A stretch of DNA of 64,000 bases from Chthonomonas sp. GTDB lineage: Bacteria > Armatimonadota > Fimbriimonadia > Fimbriimonadales > Fimbriimonadaceae. Positions 51,502-58,843 of this stretch are shown piece by piece. Every line of letters starts with the position of its first letter. Position 1 is the first letter of the stretch. The notes under the pieces were generated by a model. That model was not told the DNA's origin, ran no database searches, and saw nothing but the letters and a program-made list of their open reading frames with translations. The position numbers and the translations under genes were made by a program. The DNA lies in the NCBI GenBank assembly GCA_016788115.1, contig JAEURR010000007.1:62001-126000 (forward strand), given 5' to 3'.

Positions 51502-52543
51502 GCTCCATTCGGTTGATCACAGCGTTGGCAAGTTCGGCCGGATTCTGGCGGGCGTTGACCCCGCTGATCCCGGTCTCGCGGGTGAGGATTTTGGTGCCGG
51601 ACTCATTGTCAGTGGCGGGCCCGGTGATGACGTGCGGGCACAGATCGTAACGAGCTTGGAGCAGTTCGACTCCGCCCCATGCTCCCACGGGATCGCCCGC
51701 GGCGAGGACGGTCCCTCGGAACGCCTTGCGCAACGACGGATCGGCAAGGATTGAATCGACCCCGTATTCGCCGAGCAGACCGTCGCCCAGCTCGAGCACA
51801 ATCACGTCCGGTCGATCCGCGGCGAGGCGGTTCAGCATTGTTCGCGCACTCCCCAATCCGTTCGATCGGCTGGTTGTGACGATGCCGAGGTCGGTGAAGA
51901 TCATCGTGCGCGATGCACCCGCATCCTCCATTGCGAGGATGTCGCGCCGCAGGCTGACCCCGGTTGCTTTCGCTGCCATCACGTTCAAGCCCCGGCGGAC
52001 GAACTGTTGGATGATCGCGAGACACGCCTCCGTTTTGCCCGAGTTCATGCACGTGCCGATCACTCCGATGATCGGGACTTCGCCGACATCGAGCCCTTCA
52101 TCGAGTGGCCCTACGACTCGGGCTATATTGGCGGGCACGCCCTTGCGGCTTTGGAGTACGGGAAACTCTAAGACTTGGCCAAGCACTTCGCACTCGAACG
52201 GTTTCCCGACTGCCGGGGAGTACGCCGTGCACGTGCCGAGAACGCCTCCAAGGTTTAAGAGCTGGATCGTATCGCCGACAGCCAAGCTACTCGGGATTAC
52301 CCCGGCATAGCCGAGCAGCGCATTGCGGTGGCCTAGCGCACCGGCGATGACGTCGCCGGCCTTGAGGGTGGACATGCGACCCGACGGTAGCTCAAGTTGG
52401 TTGTACGAAGACTTGTTGTTGAGGATGCGCACCGCTAGGACGTCCCCCTCGTTACAGTGTATGTCCGAGCCTAGCCGGGCGTCGCGTCGCAGGGTGCAGT
52501 TGCGCGTCACCGAGGCGATCTTGTCCAGGACGACCGCTTTCAC
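51485..52543 (-). CDS. Unrecognised P-loop protein embedded in the arginine operon
   Basis: A 352-residue protein. Residues 1-150 look like a beta-rich domain (G-D-V-L-A-V-R-I, L-K-A-G-D-V-I-A-G, L-A-V-G-D-T-I-Q-L). Residues 155-352 form a P-loop domain: Walker A G163-T-C-M-N-S-G-K-T171, then G-L-N-V-M-A-A-K-A-T-G, D-L-G-I-V-T-T, and a Walker B-like I-V-L-E-L-G-D-G (248-255). I do not recognise it as a known arg gene. Dethiobiotin synthetase-like and DUF1611-like P-loop domains have a comparable layout. It starts at GTG, overlapping the argG stop (GTGA) with GGGAGAAAGC upstream, so it is translationally coupled. The operon has no argA or argJ. Confidence 0.85.
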   Translation of the reverse strand: MKAVVLDKIASVTRNCTLRRDARLGSDIHCNEGDVLAVRILNNKSSYNQLELPSGRMSTLKAGDVIAGALGHRNALLGYAGVIPSSLAVGDTIQLLNLGGVLGTCTAYSPAVGKPFECEVLGQVLEFPVLQSRKGVPANIARVVGPLDEGLDVGEVPIIGVIGTCMNSGKTEACLAIIQQFVRRGLNVMAAKATGVSLRRDILAMEDAGASRTMIFTDLGIVTTSRSNGLGSARTMLNRLAADRPDVIVLELGDGLLGEYGVDSILADPSLRKAFRGTVLAAGDPVGAWGGVELLQARYDLCPHVITGPATDNESGTKILTRETGISGVNARQNPAELANAVINRMELARAI

Positions 52544-53757
52544 GCTTTCTCTCCCGCTCGGGCGTGCAGCACGCTTGAGAGTCCAAACAGTCGTGAGAAG
52601 CCAAGCGCCTCGGCGGGGGTCCACTCACCTACCGCCTCACCGTACACTGCGCGCGATGCGGCATGAAGCGAATACGGCGACTGAACTCCCTCGACCATGA
52701 AGCTCCCCGTGCGGAGCCGCACAGCGACTTCACCGGTCACTCGCTGCTGGCTGGAGGTGAGCAACGACTCAATGTCTCGGCACGCCGGATCGCACGCCAA
52801 CCCTTCGTGAATCCAATCGCCGTACATGGCCGACACCGCATCTTTGGCTTGGATCTGTCGCTTCGTCAAAACGAGCTTCTCGAGCTCCCGGTGCGCCGCG
52901 ATGAGGATCGTCGCGGCCGGGGCCTCGAACGCGACGCGCCCCTTGATTCCAAGGATGGTCTCGCCGAGATGGATCCCCCGCCCGATGCCGTATGACCCAC
53001 CGAGAGTATTCAGCTCGGTGATGCAGATCACCGGTTCGAGCTCGTCCCCGTCGAGTGCAACCGGTGTACCGTCTCTGAATCCGATCTTGATGAGGCGAGA
53101 GGGCATCGGATGGTCGAAGGCGTTTCGGGTCCAGAGCCACTGCGACTCCGGGATCGACTCGGCGGTACCGGTCGTCTCTTTGCCACCGATGGTGACGCCC
53201 CAGAGCCCCGCATTGACCGAGTACTGTGCCTTCTCTGGCACCGGATAGCCGAGCTTCTCCAGGTCCTCGATCTGTTCAGCTCGGCTGGGAGCGAGGTCTC
53301 GCACCGGAGCGATCACGTTCAGCTCGCTCGCGACGCTACGCAGCGTAATCTCAAACCGGACCTGGTCGTTCCCCGCGGCAGTGCAGCCATGGGCGACCGC
53401 CTCGCACCCTTTCGCAACCGCGACCCTAGCGACTTCTTGCGCCTGTAGGTTGCGCTCCGCGCCCACGCACAGCGGGTAGGTGCCACCGCGTAAAACGTTC
53501 CCAGCGATCAACAGGCGCAACGTATCAGCATAGTATGCATTTGACGCATCAATATGCACATGATCGATTGCCCCGAGTTGTTTGGAGAGTTCGGCAAATG
53601 CGGTTGCATCCGCTTGCCCGTCACCGGTCACATCGACGGTCACGGTGACAATTTCGTAGCCTGAATCAAGCAGCTTCGGGATGCACCACCGCGTATCGAG
53701 CCCGCCGGAGAAGGCGAGCGCGACACGCGGTCGAGGATCAGCAGAGCCAAGATTCAT
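52540..53757 (-). CDS. argG: Argininosuccinate synthase
   Basis: Joins citrulline and aspartate using ATP. A 405-residue enzyme with the ATP-binding A-F-S-G-G-L-D-T-R-W motif at the N-terminus, A-H-G-C-T-A-A-G-N-D-Q-V-R-F, and P-Y-S-V-N-A-like segment E-K-A-Q-Y-S-V-N. It is the first gene of the operon. The ATG at 53757 is directly at the expected transcription start of the upstream promoter; a TTG at 53793 gives 12 more residues that overlap the -35 hexamer, so ATG is preferred. AT-rich codons near residues 67-78 coincide with operator-like sequences inside the gene. Confidence 0.94.
   Translation of the reverse strand: MNLGSADPRPRVALAFSGGLDTRWCIPKLLDSGYEIVTVTVDVTGDGQADATAFAELSKQLGAIDHVHIDASNAYYADTLRLLIAGNVLRGGTYPLCVGAERNLQAQEVARVAVAKGCEAVAHGCTAAGNDQVRFEITLRSVASELNVIAPVRDLAPSRAEQIEDLEKLGYPVPEKAQYSVNAGLWGVTIGGKETTGTAESIPESQWLWTRNAFDHPMPSRLIKIGFRDGTPVALDGDELEPVICITELNTLGGSYGIGRGIHLGETILGIKGRVAFEAPAATILIAAHRELEKLVLTKRQIQAKDAVSAMYGDWIHEGLACDPACRDIESLLTSSQQRVTGEVAVRLRTGSFMVEGVQSPYSLHAASRAVYGEAVGEWTPAEALGFSRLFGLSSVLHARAGEKA
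53525..53559 (-). promoter_or_regulatory. Intragenic operator-like pair in argG
   Basis: Two TGCATA-type elements, GTGCATATTGATGCGT (53559 to 53544 on the minus strand) and ATGCATACTATGCTGA (53540 to 53525), lie 19 bp apart, the same pitch as the pair over the promoter. They are in the coding region about 200-230 bp after the start and use AT-rich codons. B. subtilis argC has a comparable intragenic arginine operator. Confidence 0.45.
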
Positions 53758-53793
53758 AGCGCATATTATTGCACATTGATCATAAGTATGCAA
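53757..53793 (-). promoter_or_regulatory. argG promoter overlapped by operator-like pair
   Basis: On the minus strand, TTGCAT (53793-53788), a 17-bp spacer and AATAAT (53770-53765) form a good promoter, and 7 nt after the -10 is the A of the argG ATG, predicting a leaderless mRNA. TTGCATACTTATGATC (53793-53778) and GTGCAATAATATGCGC (53774-53759) cover the -35 and -10 respectively and resemble arginine-repressor boxes. No ribosome site is present. Confidence 0.55.
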
Positions 53794-53811
53794 GTCCCAC
53801 TTGCTTGAATG

Positions 53812-55443
53812 TTACGGCGCTTGATGGAAGGGATAGCGGTAGTCGGTCGGCGGATTGTACGTTTCCTTGATCGTCCGCGCGCTCAGCCAGCGGTACAGAT
53901 TGAGGGCCGATCCCGCCTTATCGTTTGTGCCGCTCGCCCGCGCCCCACCAAACGGCTGTTGGCCCACGACCGCGCCGGTTGGCTTATCGTTGATGTAGAA
54001 GTTGCCCGCGGAGTTCCTCAGCCGCGCGACTGCTCGATCCACCGCGTCTCGATCCTGACTGAGGACCGCGCCGGTGAGGGCGTACGGTGAAGTCGAATCG
54101 ACCAGGTTCATCGCGCCTTCGAAATCGTTCTCGGGGTAGGTGGTCATCGTCAGAACCGGTCCGAAGATTTCTTCGCACATGGTCGTCGATTTGGGATCGG
54201 TGGTTTCGATCAGGGTCGGTTCGACGAAGTATCCCTCCGACTTGTCGGCACCGCCTCCTTGTAGGATCGTCGCACTCGGGTTGGCACGTTCGCCGTCGAT
54301 GTACCGAACAATGTTGTCGAACGACTTCTCATCGATGACCGCGTTGACGAAGTTCGAAAAGTCATCGACCGGCCCCATCTTGAGCGTCTTCATGTCCGCG
54401 ACTAATCGGTCCTTCACCGCACCAGCGAGGTTACTAGGGAGGTAGGCGCGACTTGCCGCAGAGCACTTTTGCCCCTGATACTCATATGCCCCGCGCAGGA
54501 GCGCGGTTGCAACGACGGCGGGGTCAGCGGATGGGTGCACCAGGACGAAATCCTTGCCGCCCGTCTCCCCGACGATACGCGGGTAGCTCTTGTACCGGCC
54601 AACATTCGACCCGATCGACGCCCACATAGAGTTGAAAACGCCGGTCGAGCCGGTGAAGTGGACGCCGGCGAAGTCGCGATGGGCAAAGCAGACTTCCCCT
54701 ACGGTCGGTCCGTTAGCGGTCACGAGATTGATGACTCCCGGAGGCAGCCCCGCCTCGAAGAGGATCTGCATGAAAACGTGCGCACTGTAGACCTGGGTGT
54801 TCGCTGGCTTCCACACGACGACGTTCCCGCACAGCGCAGCCGAGGTCGGCAGATTGCCTCCAATCGCCGAGAAGTTGAAAGGAGTGACCGCGAGGACAAA
54901 CCCTTCCAGTGGGCGGTACTCCATACGGTTGTGCATGCCCGCGCCCGAGATCGGTTGCTGGCGATAGATCTCGTCGAGGAAGTGGACGTTGAATCGCAAG
55001 AAGTCGATGATCTCACAGGCGGAGTCGATCTCGGCCTGGTAGGCGTTCTTGCTTTGGCCAAGCATCGTTGCGCCATTCAGGTGCATGCGATACTTGGTCG
55101 CAATGAGGTCGGCGGCCCGGAGGAAGATGTTGGCTCGATTCTCCCAACTCAGCGATGCCCAGTGCTCGCGCGCGGCGAGCGCCGCATCGATCGCCGCTTG
55201 AACATTGGCGGCGCTACCCGCGTGAAAGTGGCCTAGCGTGTGCGCGATTTTGTGCGGCTGGACGATGGCTTTCAGGTCGCCGGTACGTACTTCGGCTCCA
55301 CCGATGAACATCGGAATATCGACCGATTCAGATTGAAATGCGGCCAGCTGCGCCTTTAGCCTTGCGCGTTCGGGCGAGTTTGGTGCGTACTGCAGGACCG
55401 GCTCATTGACAGGTAGCGGGTAGGTGAAATTGCCCCAGTTCAT
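53812..55443 (-). CDS. 1-Pyrroline-5-carboxylate (glutamate semialdehyde) dehydrogenase
   Basis: A 543-residue aldehyde dehydrogenase that oxidises glutamate semialdehyde to glutamate in proline/arginine degradation. Features: V-T-P-F-N-F-S-A-I-G-G-N, W-K-P-A-N-T-Q, F-T-G-S-T-G-V-F, the catalytic Glu in G-E-T-G-G-K-D and the catalytic Cys in Y-Q-G-Q-K-C-S-A-A-S-R, and the C-terminal Q-P-F-G-G-A-R-A-S-G-T-N-D-K-A-G. The long N-terminal part places it in the P5CDH (ALDH4) group. ATG 55443 was chosen; upstream in-frame sequence overlaps a terminator. TACACT ends 7 nt before the ATG, suggesting another leaderless start. argG lies 54 bp downstream. Confidence 0.9.
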   Translation of the reverse strand: MNWGNFTYPLPVNEPVLQYAPNSPERARLKAQLAAFQSESVDIPMFIGGAEVRTGDLKAIVQPHKIAHTLGHFHAGSAANVQAAIDAALAAREHWASLSWENRANIFLRAADLIATKYRMHLNGATMLGQSKNAYQAEIDSACEIIDFLRFNVHFLDEIYRQQPISGAGMHNRMEYRPLEGFVLAVTPFNFSAIGGNLPTSAALCGNVVVWKPANTQVYSAHVFMQILFEAGLPPGVINLVTANGPTVGEVCFAHRDFAGVHFTGSTGVFNSMWASIGSNVGRYKSYPRIVGETGGKDFVLVHPSADPAVVATALLRGAYEYQGQKCSAASRAYLPSNLAGAVKDRLVADMKTLKMGPVDDFSNFVNAVIDEKSFDNIVRYIDGERANPSATILQGGGADKSEGYFVEPTLIETTDPKSTTMCEEIFGPVLTMTTYPENDFEGAMNLVDSTSPYALTGAVLSQDRDAVDRAVARLRNSAGNFYINDKPTGAVVGQQPFGGARASGTNDKAGSALNLYRWLSARTIKETYNPPTDYRYPFHQAP

Positions 55444-55470
55444 GCCTTGGAGTGTACCGGCCAGGCAACG

Positions 55471-55505
55471 AAAAGCCCCTCCCCGCCTATCAAGCGGAGA
55501 GGGGC
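55471..55505 (-). terminator. Terminator after the PEP-CTERM gene (minus strand)
   Basis: GCCCCTC/GAGGGGC plus an inner CCGC/GCGG stem with a 7-nt loop, followed on the minus strand by four T. It starts 12 nt after the stop of the PEP-CTERM gene and separates it from the P5C dehydrogenase. Confidence 0.8.
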
Positions 55506-55517
55506 ATAACCGACGGT

Positions 55518-56321
55518 TTATGCTTTGCGACGACGTCGCGCGAGCAGCAAGAGGCCTGCGCCGATGGCGGCGAGGCTTCCGGGCTCGGGCACCGCGTAGG
55601 CGTACCCGCTGCACGAGCTGAACACTGCATTCGGGTTCGTCAGAGGCCTAATCGTCACTTCGATCTCCGACCCGAGATAGTAGCTACCTGCGCCAGAGGC
55701 AAGCACGGAGTTGCCCAGACCGCCGAACAACGACAACGAATCGCCGTTGGCGATCGTGTAGGTGCGGCAGATGAAGGTCGATTGCGTGCCGGAGGCCGCG
55801 TGCGAGAGGTTCATCGCAGGGTTCGAACCCAACCGAACACTCGCTGAGGTGCTGGATGCCGTCGGGCTAAAGCCGGACGTGAAGCTCTTCAGCGTCAAGC
55901 AAATCTGCCAATCGAGTGGCGCACCAAACGCAATCGACGGGGTCCAGAATTCGATCTGGTCCTTGAATCCCAGGTTGTAACCGGGGTTGGTACCGGCCGG
56001 TGGTTGTGTGGTCGAGCCGACGGTACCAGAACCTTCGATCGCGGCGTAGGTGGTCAGGCGCATCGCGCCGTACTGAGCGTAGCCGGAAGTGTTGATGTAC
56101 GCCGAACCGACGCTCGTCGGGATATCGGTCGTGTTATCGTACAGAAAATCCGCCGCGTCCGGCAGGATGTTGCTGTCCATAGGATTGCTGCTGCTCGAGT
56201 TCGAAACGTTTCCGAAAGTCGTACCGACACCACGCACCCAGCAATTTGGATCGCTCGCTTGCGCCAGCGCCGAAAATGCAAAAACAACTGCCCCTAGGGC
56301 AGTCAAACGAAAAGTTGACAT
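55518..56321 (-). CDS. PEP-CTERM surface protein
   Basis: A 267-residue exported protein with an N-terminal signal peptide (T-A-L-G-A-V-V-F-A-F-S-A-L-A-Q-A, cleavage near residue 23), a Ser/Thr/Gly/Asn-rich beta domain with six Cys, and a C-terminal sorting signal: V-P-E-P-G, a hydrophobic stretch A-I-G-A-G-L-L-L-L-A and R-R-R-R-K-A. In other bacteria such signals are recognised by an exosortase. The ATG at 56321 follows AGAGGAC; the frame is open to 56339. Monocistronic with its own terminator. No exosortase is in the window. Confidence 0.9.
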   Translation of the reverse strand: MSTFRLTALGAVVFAFSALAQASDPNCWVRGVGTTFGNVSNSSSSNPMDSNILPDAADFLYDNTTDIPTSVGSAYINTSGYAQYGAMRLTTYAAIEGSGTVGSTTQPPAGTNPGYNLGFKDQIEFWTPSIAFGAPLDWQICLTLKSFTSGFSPTASSTSASVRLGSNPAMNLSHAASGTQSTFICRTYTIANGDSLSLFGGLGNSVLASGAGSYYLGSEIEVTIRPLTNPNAVFSSCSGYAYAVPEPGSLAAIGAGLLLLARRRRKA

Positions 56322-56444
56322 GTCCTCTGTCCTCCGCATCTGATTCTATCCGCGACGCGGCACGGTTAGGCCGGTGTCTTTGCTGGGTTTGCGTGCGAGA
56401 TTGTCACATTGTCCGTAGTTTCGTGCTCAGTTTTTGCGGTTCGA

Positions 56445-58082
56445 TCACACGAGTCCAATGATTTGATCGTCGATGACGTCGATTCCAAAGGCGGCGGGCT
56501 CTTTCCCGAGCCCCGGCATAAGCATGATTTCGCCCGCGAGTGCGGTGATGTAGCCCGCACCAGCTAGGGGCCGAAGCTCTCGGATCGTCACCTCGAAATC
56601 GGTCGGCGTGTGTCCCTTCGCGGCGTCGTCAGCGAAGCTGTACTGAGTCTTGGCCACGCAAGGCGATAGGTGCCCCATTCCATGCTTCTCGGCCCAGACC
56701 AACCGGCGGCGTGCTCCATCGAGAAGCCGGATTCCAATGGCACCGTAAACCTCGGAAGCAATGAGATGAAGCTTTCGGGCGATGGAGTCGGTGGGCCGAT
56801 AAAGCGGTTCGAATGTTGACGGCTGATTGGCGACGCGGTTGACCACTTTTGCGAGTTGCCGACATCCCTCCCCACCACCACCCCAGGGGTTTGCACTTGC
56901 ACAGCCGACGTCCATCGCGCGACACGCCTCATGAATCACGCGGTGATCGTGCTCTTCGTCGTCCTCAAATCGGTTGATCGCCACGACGACAGGCGCGCCG
57001 TATTTCTTGAGGTGCGATGCGTGCTGCTCCAGGTTCCGGAGGCCAGGGCCGAGCTCGCCGCCCCCATGGTGACGAAGCGCCCGGACAGTCGCGACGAGGA
57101 CCACCGCCTCTGGGGCCTTCCCGATCTGCGGCACAACCAGATTCATGAACTTCTCCGCTCCGAGATCGCTCGCGAAGCCTGCCTCGGTGACCGTGAACTC
57201 GGCGAGGCCAAGGCTGCACTGGGTCGCGAGTACTGAGGAACAGCCGTGGGCGATATTTGCAAACGGCCCGCCATGGACGAATGCCAGACCACCTTCGAGG
57301 GTCTGGACCAAGTTGGGACGGATCGCCTCACGGAGCAGTGCGGCCATCGCTCCGACCACCCCAAGCGCGCCGGCACGAACGGGGGCCGCCTGATCATCTT
57401 GCCCGACGACAATCTGTGCAAGCCGGGCTTTCAAGTCTTCCATTCCCGTGGTCATGCACAGGATCGCCATGATCTCGCTCGCAGCACAGACGACAAAGCC
57501 ATCCTCCCGCGAATAACCGTTGGTTGAGCCGCCGAGCCCGATGACAATCTCTCGAAGCGCCCGGTCGTTCATGTCGATCGTTCGCGGCCAGGTAATTCTA
57601 CGGGCATCGAGGCGACAGCGGTTACCATGGTGCAGGTGCGCGTCTATTGCTGCGGCAAGGAGGTTGTGCGCGCTTGAGACCGCAGGGAAATCTCCGGTGA
57701 AGAACAAGTTGATGTCTTCCATCGGCAGCACCTGGCTGTACCCGCCTCCGCATGCGCCGCCCTTGTTGCCGAAGATTGGACCGAGAGAGGGTTCGCGCAC
57801 GCAGGGGATCGCAGTGTGCCCGATCTTACACAGCCCCTGAGCGAGGCCAATCGTGGTGGTCGTCTTCCCTTCCCCCGCAGGAGTCGGCGTAATGGCAGAG
57901 ACCAACACCAGCTTCCCCTTTTTGCCCGTCACAAGTCTGCGGATTCCATCGCGCGAGAGCTTCGCCTTGGCCCGCCCCAGCGGTTCGAACTCATCGTCCG
58001 CGAGGTGGTAGCCCGTTGCCAGCGCCTGGATGTCCTGTAACTTGGCGGCTTGGGCGATATAGAGATTGGTCTCGGTCGGCAT
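56445..58082 (-). CDS. fhs: Formate-tetrahydrofolate ligase
   Basis: Makes 10-formyltetrahydrofolate from formate, THF and ATP. 545 residues from ATG 58082 (an in-frame ATG at 58100 adds 6). The P-loop is T-P-T-P-A-G-E-G-K-T-T-T near residues 66-77, followed by E-P-S-L-G-P-I-F-G-N-K-G-G-A-C-G-G-G and F-V-H-G-G-P-F-A-N-I-A-H-G, all conserved. It is divergent from the following gene and has the PEP-CTERM gene downstream on the same strand. folC at 43-45 kb belongs to the same folate pathway. Confidence 0.95.
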   Translation of the reverse strand: MPTETNLYIAQAAKLQDIQALATGYHLADDEFEPLGRAKAKLSRDGIRRLVTGKKGKLVLVSAITPTPAGEGKTTTTIGLAQGLCKIGHTAIPCVREPSLGPIFGNKGGACGGGYSQVLPMEDINLFFTGDFPAVSSAHNLLAAAIDAHLHHGNRCRLDARRITWPRTIDMNDRALREIVIGLGGSTNGYSREDGFVVCAASEIMAILCMTTGMEDLKARLAQIVVGQDDQAAPVRAGALGVVGAMAALLREAIRPNLVQTLEGGLAFVHGGPFANIAHGCSSVLATQCSLGLAEFTVTEAGFASDLGAEKFMNLVVPQIGKAPEAVVLVATVRALRHHGGGELGPGLRNLEQHASHLKKYGAPVVVAINRFEDDEEHDHRVIHEACRAMDVGCASANPWGGGGEGCRQLAKVVNRVANQPSTFEPLYRPTDSIARKLHLIASEVYGAIGIRLLDGARRRLVWAEKHGMGHLSPCVAKTQYSFADDAAKGHTPTDFEVTIRELRPLAGAGYITALAGEIMLMPGLGKEPAAFGIDVIDDQIIGLV

Positions 58083-58147
58083 GAGTACAGTTTTCCTCAT
58101 GCGCAGAATCTTCGCTGGCGAGTTCGCGGCGGTATCCTTACTTCGCG

Positions 58148-58786
58148 ATGAACGATCCGAACGACCAACCTATGGAGCCGAAGAAGTCTGATCAGCCGAT
58201 TGATCTGGATAGCGGTGGGATTGAGATCAACGGCGCTCCGGACCCGGTAGTGGCAAAGCCCGATTCGACCGGCAACCCCGATATCGTCATCAAGACAGAA
58301 GACGAAGGCTCGGGCTACTTTGACCTTACCGAGCTTTTCAACACTCCAAGCGAGCCAGCGATTGCACACACGATGCCGCAGGCCACCCCGGCCCCCAAGC
58401 CAGCTGTTCCTGCAGTGGGTGGATTTGGGGACCTGGAAATCGTGAAAGATCCCCCAAAGGGTTCCGACGACTTCGAGATTCGATCCGCGAACAAGATGTC
58501 GGACGCGGGTTGGAAGACGAAGAAAGCGCAACCCTCGACCGGGAAGATTTTGTCCATTTCGCTGTTGACACTGATCGCGGTCGCTGTGCTACTTTGGGTC
58601 TTGATCGGTCTTAATCGGACCCAAGGCGAGCCGACGGAAGCGCCGCCGTCCGAGGCCCCGATCATCGCTCAGCCTGCACCCGCAGCTGGCGCAACCACCA
58701 CCCCACAGACTCCTACGACTCCGGTTCCGACCACGCCTCGCGGCCCATCGGAGCAGCCTGGCGACACGTCGAACGAAGGGGAATAA
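58148..58786 (+). CDS. Single-pass membrane protein of unknown function
   Basis: A 212-residue protein. The first 130 residues are acidic and Pro-rich with repeated short motifs, one membrane helix lies near residues 137-157 (I-L-S-I-S-L-L-T-L-I-A-V-A-V-L-L-W), and the last 50 residues are Thr/Pro/Ala/Gln-rich and probably extracytoplasmic. No domain is recognised. The ATG has no ribosome site; TATCCT is 9 nt upstream, so the leader may be very short. Confidence 0.6.
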   Translation: MNDPNDQPMEPKKSDQPIDLDSGGIEINGAPDPVVAKPDSTGNPDIVIKTEDEGSGYFDLTELFNTPSEPAIAHTMPQATPAPKPAVPAVGGFGDLEIVKDPPKGSDDFEIRSANKMSDAGWKTKKAQPSTGKILSISLLTLIAVAVLLWVLIGLNRTQGEPTEAPPSEAPIIAQPAPAAGATTTPQTPTTPVPTTPRGPSEQPGDTSNEGE

Positions 58787-58800
58787 GTCCAGACATAACC

Positions 58801-58832
58801 ATGCCCCGGCTACCACGTGGGAGCCGGGGCAT
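58801..58832. terminator. Hairpin between convergent genes
   Basis: An 11-bp perfect stem (ATGCCCCGGCT with AGCCGGGGCAT) and 10-nt loop lie between the stop codons of the plus-strand membrane protein and nrdJ. No T tract follows on either strand, so it may act as a weak bidirectional or Rho-assisted terminator. Confidence 0.55.
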
Positions 58833-58843
58833 GTGGAAGTGAC

